Shown: one piece after another, positions 1 through 8,497 of the stretch
Layout of the letters: each line of letters begins with the position of its first letter
Numbering within the stretch: position 1 is the stretch's first letter
DNA from: Gracilaria vermiculophylla
Lineage: Eukaryota > Rhodophyta > Florideophyceae > Gracilariales > Gracilariaceae
DNA length: 27,910 nt
Assembly (NCBI GenBank): GCA_019155205.2
Contig: JAHNZQ020003150.1
Location: 1,889,911-1,917,820, forward strand
Direction of reading: 5' to 3'
Program-made: the position numbers and the translations under genes
The notes under the pieces: model-generated
The model's input: the letters and a program-made list of their open reading frames with translations, nothing else
Databases searched by the model: none
Told to the model about the DNA's origin: nothing

Positions 1-93
1 AGAACTTTTTGCTAGCTTTCCTTTGACTCTACTTTGACGCCAATTGAGCAGTAAACACCAGAGATAGGGAGCAATTACTATCGTCTTCATTTA

Positions 94-2083
94 TTACGTA
101 CGCCAATCACTCCCACTTGAGACGTACTCCTCTCGCTTTCTTACGTCCTTTCGGTAATAGCGGTCTAACACATTTTTCACAAGGCACGCCTCCCGAGTTC
201 GCTCCTGCGCAGATGGTATTCCTGACAATGAACGAACAGTCAAACGAAAACACGAATTGCCAAGCAGTCCTTCACTCATAGCCCGTATTGTGGCAACTGA
301 CACTGACTCTTTCCTGAGCTCGAAACTAGTCCACTCAGTATCAGTAGATAAACGTTTGACAATGACGCCATCTGTGTAAACAGCACAAAACCGAAAGATT
401 TGATATGTCGAAAGCTTGAAGTTACTTGGGACTGTGAAGAACTTCTTCAGAAACTCTTTCCAGTTCACCCAGTTAACCTTATTTGCACAAACCGCACTGT
501 TCGTAGAAAAACTTTCATCTATTATCCTCATCATGACCCGCGGACCGAAGGTATCAAATTGCTTGAGACGTCGTTTTATTAATCCAAAGGCGGCGTCGCA
601 TCGGTTTTTAGTATTTCCGGCAACCAGAAACCGCAAGTATATCTCTTCTTCATACCCCTGACAAATGCGCCACAAAAGATACCACACCATGTACCTATTC
701 TTATTCTAACCGCTGCAGTTATCAGCGTGGAGGTCCAACTTCCTATGTAGCCTTGTCACAGAGTTCTCACGTCGATGGTCTCCAATAGCGTGATGAAGCA
801 TTGATGCAACCTCGTTGCAGGTCTTGTGATTCGGCCAGTGCCCCTCTGGAAGGCCATACACATAGCATGATTGAAAACTGCTGCTACATATACCGTAGAC
901 GTCAAACTTCAGTCCAGTCACGAAATGAAGTTGTCCTGGTTGCCGTAATAAATGTGGCAACGACACTTTCTCGGCGAAGTCAAAAATGAGATGAATAGGT
1001 GAGGTAGAGGGCGACCCTGTGGCCGATGACATTATTGTTCTGTACAGCATAAATTCCTCCAGAGCTTCATTTCGATGCGTCATCCTTGCCCCCAACAGAG
1101 TCTCCCTCAAAGCCATGTTTGTTGTGCTACGTGCTGAGTTCATAATTGTCGTGCATTGATCGCAGAAGTCACTACCGACCTTCAAAATACGTAACGTTGG
1201 GTACTTTGCAGACCATACTTTTAAAAATGCGCCTTTTGGTAAGCGGTGCATCAGGCCTACTAGCTGCTGAATTCTGAGCCGCTGCTTCGACGGTTTCTTC
1301 CCATCTATCGGTTTATGACTTATAAATGTCTTCCTTGCGGACATCGCTGCTGAAGTACTGAATGGGGTTCTCATCATTTGATCCTCGAGCCGTCGGGCAA
1401 GAAAGAGCATTCCCATCTGCCTACCGTCTCAGAAACGCGAGCGCTGTAGCCGACTGCAACGACTCCTTTCCCATTCGCCCTTTGTGCTTCATGTTCTTTC
1501 GAATTTGAAAGCCATCGTCATCACTTACCGCACTCGCAAGTCGTTGAATTGTTCGCGGATGCGGTTGGATAACTGAAGCAAAGCCATGAATACATACCCA
1601 ACGCCCTTTTATAGAATACCGAGATGTCGTGTTGACATTGCTTTTTAACTTGCGACGCTTAGCCTTTCTCTGCTTCGCCAGGTTGCTATCCCACTGCATA
1701 AGTTGATTCGGCTGCCCTTTAGCTGCTGTCAAGCAAAACATCATACTGCGAACATTGTTAACTCTCTCGTCTTCGTCAAGAGCAGCGAATGTTTCTGCAA
1801 CTGATATCATGTTCTCATTAATGCATTTTGGTTTGCAAATGCAATGCGCTCGCATGCAGTCAAAGTGCTGAAATGCAGTCCTTTTCACTACCTGCGTAGA
1901 GAGTTCGGTACCTTGCGCTTTGTCCATTGGGATCGTGTTTTGTGTGACACTGATTATGTCATCTGGCGGCAAATTGTCTTCAGGAGGTAGACGCTCCTGT
2001 GAGCGCAGATGCTGAAGGTCCTCCGCGATTAGCTCCTCAATGTCCACACTTTGATCGTTTGTAAAGAATGGAAAAGATATCAT
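94..2083 (-). pseudogene. DUF7869-type protein gene, broken (putative RNase H-like transposase-related family)
   Basis: Three collinear minus-strand pieces make about 660 residues: 2083-1421, 1416-706 and 690-94. The last two share one frame, separated only by a TAG at 706-708. The stop falls where Gln stands in the family hallmark: HADNCSG, stop, NKNRYMVWYLLW. A frameshift near 1420 separates the first piece. An N-terminal Cys-rich stretch (CMRAHCICKPKC) and a C-x2-C (DFCDQC) suggest metal binding. Downstream, FLVAGNTKNRCDAAFGLIKRR matches the second family block. Two acidic positions, Asp in LIFDFAEKV (codon 979-981) and Asp in HADNC (721-723), fit a DDE/D-like RNase H fold; that is inference, since the family has no activity I can cite. 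Such genes are often multicopy and transposon-like. I see no terminal inverted repeats. The start at 2083 is the first Met of the open frame. Host gene versus mobile-element gene is unresolved. Confidence 0.75.
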
Positions 2084-2535
2084 TATTGTGAGAGCGAGAG
2101 GGTGTGAGAAAGTGTATACGGATGCTCAAAAGACTTGAAAGACGTTTTTGTCCGTCTTCTCGGCAGTTTCGAAAAAAACGCTCTGGGTCAGATCTGAACT
2201 TATAACCTACAATATTTCGGTATCCAGACGTCTGTTCGATGCCAAAATTGTGTCTTTGGAAAGCTATGAGCTTCTAGTTTCTGGACACGTACATAACTTG
2301 AAAAGTGGAAAATGTGCCATGACGTGCTATTGATATGGATTGCTACATATATGCTCAATGGACATTTATCATATGTGACTCAAGTGCTACCCACGAAGCG
2401 GACTACAGTAGGTCAATCGCTATGATTCCTACTACACCGTTCTGTCCTCCAGGACAGCGCACGACTTCCGGCAGCCTCCGCCGCCGGCGATGCTCTAGCA
2501 GCAGCCGACATGGCAGCAGCCCGCCGCTAGAGTAG
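2084..2535. other. Intergenic, no recognised feature
   Basis: This is the 5' side of the DUF7869 pseudogene. Short open frames occur on both strands, but none resembles a family I know. A GC-rich patch at about 2455-2530 is rich in GCC/GCAG triplets and precedes the TATA-like motif. I found no inverted repeat matching the left edge of the window that would mark a DNA-transposon end. Confidence 0.4.
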
Positions 2536-2675
2536 CATAAATAGTCCGTCAGGTCTTTCGCCCCAGTAAACTTCAGGGCATCGATCATTCTCTGTCGATC
2601 AACCCTTTGGCCCCTCGGTCAATCTCAGTCTCTCTGACTCTCTCATCCCGGGGCTCGTCACAAGAAGAGAGAAGA
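2536..2675 (+). promoter_or_regulatory. Candidate TATA box and transcribed leader
   Basis: CATAAATAG at 2536-2544 is TATA-like. About 130 bp of pyrimidine-rich, CT-repeat-containing sequence follows, then a purine-rich AAGAAGAGAGAAGA stretch abutting a strong splice-donor motif at 2676. The arrangement resembles a promoter plus first non-coding exon of a host gene, or the U3-R-U5 part of an unrecognised LTR. No open frame starts here. It is suggestive only. Confidence 0.3.
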
Positions 2676-2984
2676 GTAAGTCTTTTTATATCAATTAAAT
2701 ATATGCCTAACTGCCCGTTGTTGTAATTGAAAACAATGCACACGTCTTTCTGTAGTGTTATTTCATTGTTGTGTAGTGTTTTGATAAGATTCAGATTTAT
2801 TCACGATATTTAAATCCTTATTACTGCTTTGCTGTATTTCTCTAGCAACAGTAGAACATAACATAAAGTTAAATCATACAATGTAACAGGAAATCGACGC
2901 GTAACTGCCTATCATTTTTACTAAACGTATAGTAATCTGTCACATGAAAATATTTTTTCATGATAAAAGAAAGTCTTTCTTTAG
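2676..2984 (+). other. Candidate spliceosomal intron (GT...AG, AT-rich)
   Basis: The stretch begins GTAAGT and ends CTTTCTTTAG, both close to consensus donor and acceptor. TACTAAAC at about 2919-2926, some 58 bp before the acceptor, fits a branch site. It is strikingly AT-rich against both flanks and has no coding potential on either strand. If real, the downstream exon (2985 on) runs straight into antisense Copia-B reverse transcriptase, so the host transcript would be truncated there. Confidence 0.3.
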
Positions 2985-2994
2985 TCCAGAAGAA

Positions 2995-3664
2995 GGTGGT
3001 GCCTTTTTTGAAGCACTGTCAAAATTTTCATTCTATGACCATAGTTTCGTACCCCTGATATTATGCTGCAGAACATAGTAGATCGATTCACCCCCTAAAA
3101 ACCACTTTGTGAAGGTGCCTGCACTATGTACACATCCCGTTGCGCTTGAGTCTGTAGGAACGCACTTTTGAAGTCGATTTTTGCCAGGGTCCAGGGAAAG
3201 ATTGTAGAGAGTGAGAGTAAGATTCGAGTACCGACCGGCGGACAAGTCGCAGATTCCGTCTTCAAAATATCCTTATCACGGTCCATGTTCCCGTGAACAG
3301 CAATACGGGTCTTAAACGTTAAATTTTTATCGTCACAGCGTTTCACCTTGTAGAATACATGACTGGTTACAATGTTAGCGTGCTTGGGTATTTGTGATAC
3401 TGCCATGTCCCTCACGATCTTCTCTGAGGATTTCTCTTCCTTTTCATAGGCGTTCTGCGTAGCCAATGCCGGGAGTCCCTGTGCTTGATGCATCATGCAT
3501 TCACAGGTTCCGAACACCTGAAATTACTGATGGATAAGCAGTTTATCGATACTGTGAAGCTTCTGCCCTGGTGAAAGTTGGAATTTGCCTGCAACCATGC
3601 GGTGTTTGTCATCCCCGGAGTCTTGAGTCTGTGATGGATTGTGCGGTTGGTCGGTGACATAGTT
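2995..3664 (-). pseudogene. Copia-B reverse transcriptase, N-terminal fragment
   Basis: Minus-strand reading shows the copia RT entry region: HANIVTSHVFYKVK, LTFKTRIAVHGNMDRDKD, then LAKIDFKSAFLQTQ and RDVYIVQAP. These blocks normally precede the palm domain, and the K-x-D-x-K-S/A-A-F-L-Q motif is typical of copia RT. The frame is continuous with the upstream integrase tail through stops at 3665-3667 and about 3528. It ends at a stop at 3095-3097; a short frameshifted continuation may reach about 3000. The catalytic YxDD block and the rest of RT are absent here. What follows at lower coordinates is the AT-rich intron-like sequence, so the truncation is a junction rather than simple decay. Confidence 0.85.
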
Positions 3665-4270
3665 CTACACTTCATCCTGCAGCATCAGCTTCTCTTTGTC
3701 TCCATCGGTGTGTTGGACATTGTACTTTCGCGTAGGCTCGTCGAAATTGTGTACTGTATCCCGGTAGAACTGTTTGTCGATGGGCCAGTACACTTCGATT
3801 GTGTCGCCCACCTTGCATAGATCAGGTCCAACGCTTTCCAATTTTTCTTCGCTCTCTGATCGACCTGGGTTGGGGTTGGATGCATCTTCTTCTTCTTCAT
3901 TATACTGTGTTTCTTTTTCTAGTTGAGTTAGAGCTTCATCCAAAAATCTATCTAGCTCGTTGATAGCATCTTGCACAGCGGACGCTAGCTCGTTGTCGCT
4001 CATAGCTGGCCTTACATGTTCGATAGCTGGGGAAACCTTCCTGCCCTTCGAACCCGGGACAGTTACAATACGATTCGAGAAATCGAAGGACAAAACTGGT
4101 CTGTTCTCGGACCAGCTACCCCTCTTTGCATTATCGTACTTGGTGAAGATTTCTACAAAGTCTCCGACAGCAATGGTGGATTCTTCGATAACCTTTGATT
4201 GGAGGATGAGGGTCAGCTTTCGCTTCGCCAGGAGTGTTTGGTACGCGCCGATAAGGTCTTGAGGGAGCAA
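3665..4270 (-). pseudogene. Copia-B integrase C-terminal region with Tudor-like module
   Basis: This continues the integrase frame after a TAG (4271-4273). Residues about 30-90 (VGDFVEIFTKYDNAKRGSW ... VTVPGSKGRKVSPAIEHVRP) look like the small beta-barrel that follows the copia integrase core. An acidic, low-complexity linker follows (NEEEEDASNPN). The last ~50 residues (about 3668-3820) read VGDTIEVYWPIDKQFYRDTV ... YNVQHTDGDKEKL. That is the alternating hydrophobic/aromatic pattern of Tudor/PWWP-like beta-barrels, with the D-G-D turn before the last strand. I infer a chromatin-peptide or nucleic-acid binding module that could bias integration, analogous to chromodomains of some Ty3 elements. 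The frame closes with TAG where the family pattern suggests Trp. Confidence 0.7.
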
Positions 4271-5100
4271 CTAAGGCATTGCATCAGGCACGACTGGCCT
4301 CGCATACCACTTTTTCAATTCCTGTGTTGACAACATCTCGCTACCGTAGAGGTCGTTCGAAATCCTGATCGCTTGTTGGACGTTCCATCCTTGTGTCCAT
4401 TCCTTCGGATACCGTTTGGAGGCGTGCTTGAGTCGTACAAAAATGTCTCGGATGAATCTGTGCTTCAATTCGAGAACATTCTTGTTGTGCCGGCACGGTG
4501 GAAGTTCCCTACAGTCGATCTCCTGGTCCTCCATGTATGACTGGAAGATGCCGTTGTTGAAAATCTTGTCGTACGCGACGACCTGCGGGTTACAGAATGG
4601 GGTATTTCCGTGAGCGCCGAACAACTGACTCGCCTTAGCCATCGACGTACTGTCGACAATAGCGCCCGCAGAGTAGCGCGATGCGGTATCCATAACATGA
4701 ATCACACAACACTGGTCAAGGAACATATGATCCACGCACACGACATCGTTGAGTGATCTAGTCATGGCGCTCAGAATACCTTTCGGTTGGCGGTGGGCGT
4801 AGCCGTATTCTGACAGGCGGTGCATCTCTCCAGGACAGACTGGAAGTACTTCTTTACATGAAGATCCCACTGTGCGTTGCGCTCCAGAAGTACCTTGATA
4901 TCGGAGTAGGTGGAATGTCCATAAACGTGCATGTGGACCTTGTCGATGATCTTCTTCAGGTCGCTCCACGTCTTGTTTGCGTTTTCGCCTTCGACGTGTG
5001 CCGACGCACAATACAAGGTATTTTCGTTCAGGTCCGTCATACTGTTCGCATGAAACGTGAAAGCCGAATGCGGAATGTACGTATGCATGTCATGATCCAT
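4271..5100 (-). pseudogene. Copia-B integrase: HHCC zinc-binding domain and catalytic core
   Basis: The N-terminal zinc domain is seen in one frame (5100-4771): HVYGH, spaced, then CTACQ, the HHCC pattern. A frameshift near 4790 moves to the frame 5011-4271, which carries the core. Candidate catalytic residues are Asp in VCVDHMFLD (4730-4732), Asp in VVAYDKIFNNG (4568-4570) and Glu in NVLELKHRF (4469-4471), matching the D,D(35)E arrangement and copia-type spacing. GWNVQQAIRISNDLYGSEMLSTQEL fits the end of the core. The core would join the viral-type cDNA to the target. The HHCC/core frameshift and the terminal TAG make it non-functional as read. Confidence 0.8.
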
Positions 5101-5543
5101 CAGTGTGATACCTCTCTGAGGAATGCCAGTAAGTCCGGTGGCAGAACCAGTTTGTTCCGGTTGACATGCAAGATATCTCTATAGTTGGTCACGTTCCGTC
5201 CAATGACCCACTGCGACAATCCATCAATGACGAGGTGCCTTTTCTGCACTGAACCACAGTGATCGGTCTGCGCCTAAAACACCACTGAGCCGAGGATCTT
5301 CTTCGAATGACTGCTGTGCTCCTCCATACCATATTGCCAATAGGGCCTGTCAGCAACAGCGTATGGTATCGGCTGGAGATCTCCGTTCCACTTCGGGCAC
5401 ACCACTTTAGCTACTAACTGTAATTCTGTGGATCCGATTCCACTGTACGGGGCTCCGTCGTTCAGGAGTGCCCCAACTGGTGTGTCAAAGTTAACTGCGG
5501 CTACGCCCAATGTGTCGAGTTTTGCCATAACGAACGTCAGCAT
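5101..5543 (-). pseudogene. Copia-B aspartic protease
   Basis: ALLNDGAPYSGIG contains the D-G-A active-site loop; Asp is at 5457-5459. About 90 residues later HLVIDGLSQWVIGRNVT is the conserved block near the end of this copia protease type, and a MDHDMHTYIPH block then leads into the integrase zinc domain. A TAG near 5275 (after GSVVF) and a TGA near 5100 interrupt it. The enzyme would mature the Gag-Pol polyprotein. Upstream of 5543 the sequence switches abruptly to plus-strand RNase H, so the gag-protease link is missing. Confidence 0.75.
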
Positions 5544-5544
5544 A

Positions 5545-6095
5545 TTACTGTTTCAAGCTGTCCAAAGTGATTGAGAAGATCAAGAAGAACTACAAGCTAT
5601 GTAACATAGTGTACGGATCAGTAAATATTCACTTCTACGGCTTGATGGTTACCCAGCATGATAGCATGACAGTTAGAATCGACGGTGATGAGAAGATGCA
5701 GAATTACCTGGCACCCACAATTAGACGCATGAGAAGAAAGCAGTAGAACGACAGTTTGAACATTACAGAGCTGGCAGCTTTCACGTCACTGAACGACAGC
5801 ATCGGTTGGATAGATGTCGCTGCGTCCCTTTTTTGCGCTTTTGCCACAATTTATCTTCAGCAGAAAGGGCCCAAACCTTTAATGAAGGACCTTGTGACCC
5901 AGATCAACCTTCTTAAGACACTCAAACGAAGAGTTACTTCGCTCACATTTGTGAGCCCACCGCAGAAGAAGCAGTATAAGGTCTCAGTCGTTGTCTTTTA
6001 TGATGCTAGCCGCACGCAGGACTATGGTCAGCTCGGTTTTGTCGCTGTACTACTGTTTGGGGAATTGGAAATGGACTCTGTCATTCACGTGGTGG
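5545..6095 (+). pseudogene. Inverted copia RT connection/RNase H fragment
   Basis: This reads on the plus strand, opposite to everything around it. HFYGLMVTQHD, then RRMRRKQ, a TAG at 5744-5746, NDSLNITELAAFTSLNDSIGW, LQQKGPKPLMKDLVTQINLL, and VVVFYDASRTQDYGQLGFVA: these are the RT connection segment and first half of the RNase H domain of the same copia type as Copia-B, including the catalytic-type Asp in FYDAS. Homology stops at about 6095, where minus-strand gag begins. Its upstream RT palm is absent. It may be an internal inversion/transposition within Copia-B, or a fragment of a second copy. Confidence 0.7.
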
Positions 6096-6099
6096 CGTT

Positions 6100-6548
6100 G
6101 TGTCCTCAGTTTTCGGAGGAGCGTCTAGGGCCTTCACACCGGGCTTCAAGGTTCCATCTTCATCATGGTCGTCATTCCAGTGTCCAAATGTCTTTCACTT
6201 TGGACACTTAGTTCTCGCCTTGAGCTTGGCGAACTGTTCCGGTGTGCGTCGCAACCCAGTACTGCCTCTACTGAGAACAGAGCCTGAGTTTCCTGCGCAC
6301 GACGAGTGGTGGGATGAATTCGCGCAGAGATACTTAGATGAGTCTCCGCCTGGACCTTTCATCTTATCACATTGTATCAATATTGATGCGATGGGGCCAT
6401 ACAAAAATGCTGTCAGGTAGTCATTGGTGGTCGACGTCACAGCCAAATTTACGTTCCTCGGTGCCGCATTTGCCATTACAGAAACTCTCTGATGACTATT
6501 CACGTCGACGTTAGCAAGCAAAGCGAAAGCCACCAATAATTCTGACAA
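6100..6548 (-). pseudogene. Copia-B gag, C-terminal half with zinc knuckle
   Basis: Minus strand: ELLVAFALLANVDVNSHQRVSVMANAAPRN is the end of the copia Gag helical region, and a linker follows. FAKLKARTKCPK, stop, KTFGHWNDDH is then a CCHH-type zinc knuckle whose second Cys codon has become TGA. The continuing DEDGTLKPGVKALD is also typical of this Gag type. It would bind the packaged RNA. It is the same gag as 7410-7892, separated from it by the block at 6551-7425. Confidence 0.65.
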
Positions 6549-6550
6549 CT

Positions 6551-7425
6551 TGGGCTCAGTTCCGTGCGCCTTGAGTCTGGATACCTGTAGTGCACGCCCT
6601 TCCCATGGGAGATTCCAGGCACTGGTTCATAATTTCCGACACATCGGGGATGGCACTGACCACACTGTTATGGACAGGAGCAATGCGGCGACAGTGGGCA
6701 TACACGTGGTGCACGGCATAGCCGAAATATGCCGTGGCAACGGCTTGCTCATGTGTCACACGGGTGATGGCACTGTAGTGGATACATGGTTAGAAATAGT
6801 CTATGTATTTATTTATTTATATAGTTATTTTCACTGGGTAGTCTACTGTACTTAGTGCAGCGGCAACCACCGCTGCACCTCAGTAAACCCCCCCAACAAG
6901 GGTGTTCCTGCTTAGAATCTTCCCCAAAATAAAAGGTGTCTAACCAAGGACTTGGCTCTGAACATTCACGCCTTCGGCGGTACTCGACTCCACAATGGAG
7001 AGGCATCCCGTTGCATACGGTTTGTTCAACCCACTTGCTTGCCTAACAAAACCTCTTTCTGGGATACCAGTCTACTCACATTTGTGGTTTCGCCGTGTGT
7101 ACGGTTCCCTCCGGCCTTGCCGATATCCATCGAGTCTCTCTTGTGACTTGCCCCTTTTTTTCCACACTTCCCTATTCCTTTCCCTTTTCCATTTCCCCTC
7201 TTTGGGTAGCCCCCGCAATCCGTGGCTCATACCGACTCATTGTCGTGTGTGCCGCCGTTTGGACTCTGGCCTCGTGCCTGGAACAATAAACCGTGTGGAC
7301 GGAGCTTCTCTGGTTTGCCAGCTACCCCTTTTTACGCAAGTCGTGAAGGCTGACCTCGGCTTACAACCGACCAAGTCGTGTCATCCCTGGAAGGGCTCTG
7401 CTACCGCGTTCACCTCGTGAGAGGA
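6551..7425. other. Unidentified ~0.9 kb block interrupting Copia-B gag
   Basis: Gag homology stops at about 7430 (RENNMNTFG) and resumes at about 6548 (SELLVAFALL), where the family has only a few residues between. The block has no convincing coding frame. It contains an ATTTATTTATTT stretch (about 6805), a perfect hairpin, a long C/T-rich tract (about 7145-7200) and AATAAA-type hexamers (about 6929 and 7283). No terminal repeats or clear target duplication were found. It could be a solo LTR or a non-autonomous insertion. Confidence 0.45.
6855..6878. repeat. Perfect 9-bp hairpin
   Basis: GTGCAGCGG and CCGCTGCAC flank a 6-nt loop. It follows an AT-rich patch and precedes a C-run (about 6888). 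It is not in a terminator context, and the function is unknown. Confidence 0.6.
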
Positions 7426-7892
7426 AGATCCCGAACGTATTCATGTTGTTCTCCCGTGCCCGTGCATTGCACCGCAACATCTCTGCCTGGAATCTCGATT
7501 CGAAGTTCTTGAACGTCTCGTTGTGATTCCTTTTCTGGTGCAAGAGAGATGAAATCCTGAAACACGTCGGATACGAGAGCGACCGGATCCCGCTTGTAAA
7601 ACGCGTCAACAATAGCCTGTGCGCCAGTTGCCGAACGAATGATGCTGTCCGGTATAGCCTTACATAGATGTCTTGCCCTGCCGTATAGCTGTGTCTGAAG
7701 CGTTCTTCCTCTGGGTTCCTTCGATACCTTGTTACTGTTCAATTCAGCCAGCGTGTCTTGAAATGCCTGGCACAGGGGCACAGCCTCTGCATACCGCTCC
7801 GGGCTTCCACGTCCATCTGTCCATGGTACGGTTCGGATATCCCAAGAGAAACGGGGCCTGGACGGCAGATTAGATGAGCTTTCTGGGCCCAT
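7410..7892 (-). pseudogene. Copia-B gag, N-terminal half
   Basis: The open minus-strand frame gives about 160 residues: LQTQLYGRARHLCKAIPDS, IVDAFYKRDPVALVSDVFQDF, features of a copia Gag of the type with a later FESRF block. FKNFESRFQAEMLRCNARARENN is seen in the next frame (7612-7361), so a frameshift lies near 7520-7550. The frame starts essentially at the primer-binding site, 10 nt inside the LTR, so the true initiator may be a downstream Met. It would form the particle shell. Gag is interrupted at about 7425 by unrelated sequence. Confidence 0.65.
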
Positions 7893-7895
7893 AAC
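7883..7895 (-). promoter_or_regulatory. Copia-B primer-binding site (initiator tRNA-Met internal segment)
   Basis: Minus-strand GTTATGGGCCCAG is complementary to the anticodon-arm segment CTGGGCCCATAAC of eukaryotic initiator tRNA-Met, 7 nt inside the LTR end. Priming from an internal tRNA fragment is known for copia-type elements. Confidence 0.75.
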
Positions 7896-7902
7896 TATTA
7901 AA

Positions 7903-8258
7903 TGTCGGTCTTATGAAGGTCTGAAGAAGCACAGGTGTTCGTCAGTAAGGGTCTTTATTGTTCTGATCGGTTCTCGTGTCTGCCTTTTGAACCACCGAAG
8001 GTTGGTACGCCGCGTCTAGGCTTTTATACGGCCTCTGAACTACGCGCGCCCGCAGTCATTATCAATCCGCTAGATACGCTCGTTGTATCTGTCAGCACTA
8101 CAAGGAGTACGTGGGGTCCAAGGCGGCCAAGCATCGCCCTTCGTCAGCACAAACATCCTACCACGGTAATTGAATACGTACTAATTCAGTCCGTTCCATA
8201 CTACGTTCTCCGTTGTATTCTGTCAGTGCATTCTGTACCTTTCCGAAGGCTCATAACA
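7903..8258 (-). repeat. Copia-B 5' LTR
   Basis: On the minus strand it starts TGTTATGAGCC and ends CCGACA, 7 nt before the PBS. It holds a TATA box (TATAAAAG, 8021-8028) and a polyadenylation hexamer AATAAA (7954-7959) in the correct promoter-then-poly(A) order. No second copy is in the window, so both edges rest on motif logic: TG/CA ends, and PBS spacing. Confidence 0.6.
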
Positions 8259-8267
8259 CGTACTGTT

Positions 8268-8346
8268 TGTTAGAAAACAGATGAGCTATTTGCGCTATAC
8301 TCTCTTGTGACACAGGGCGCACAGTTCACCATTTGAACTATCAACA
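8268..8346 (-). repeat. TRIM 3' terminal repeat
   Basis: Identical over 79 bp to 8498-8576. On the minus strand the purine tract at about 8347-8360 immediately precedes it, as a polypurine tract should. Confidence 0.9.
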
Positions 8347-8451
8347 CGCCCCCTCGCCCTGTACTTTCTTACAGAACAAGACCTCAAGCTTACAGTAACC
8401 ACTTTTGACCACTGCTGTACACATGTACAATTTCTCAGGCTCAGGTCACTT

Positions 8452-8468
8452 CTGGGAATTGAACCCAG
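8452..8468 (-). promoter_or_regulatory. tRNA T-arm / Pol III B-box-like motif inside the TRIM
   Basis: Minus strand: CTGGG-TTCAATT-CCCAG, a perfect 5-bp stem with a 7-nt TTCAATT loop, which includes the B-box core GGTTCAATTCC. No acceptor or D arm could be folded around it, so it is not a tRNA gene. It may be a remnant, or chance. Confidence 0.4.
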
Positions 8469-8483
8469 GGTCCTTGCGTTTAG

Positions 8484-8497
8484 CTGGGCCCATAAAC
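8484..8497 (-). promoter_or_regulatory. TRIM primer-binding site (initiator tRNA-Met internal segment)
   Basis: Minus-strand GTTTATGGGCCCAG directly follows the 5' terminal repeat. It matches the complement of the initiator tRNA-Met anticodon arm, apart from one inserted base. Confidence 0.75.

Larger units (their letters stand above)
2985..8258 (-). mobile_element. Copia-B: decayed Ty1/copia LTR retrotransposon, rearranged
   Basis: On the minus strand the order is 5' LTR (8258-7903), PBS, gag, protease, integrase, an integrase tail with a Tudor-like module, then the start of reverse transcriptase. Integrase before RT is the Ty1/copia order. From 5011 to 3095 one frame is kept, with stops at 4271-4273, 3665-3667 and about 3528. 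Frameshifts occur in gag and near 4790. An unrelated block (6551-7425) interrupts gag, and a plus-strand RNase H fragment (5545-6095) sits between gag and protease. RT stops near 3000 and no 3' LTR is visible, so the end is truncated or lost. The exact left edge is uncertain. Confidence 0.85.

Noticed and set aside
1..2400. Terminal inverted repeats around the DUF7869 gene
   Set aside because: Only a short TGCTCAA-type word is shared between the two sides; below what chance would give.
8440..8497. A tRNA gene formed from the T-arm and the CTGGGCCCATAA anticodon-arm motif
   Set aside because: The two motifs are on opposite strands, and no acceptor or D arm pairs. The anticodon-arm part is better explained as a primer site.
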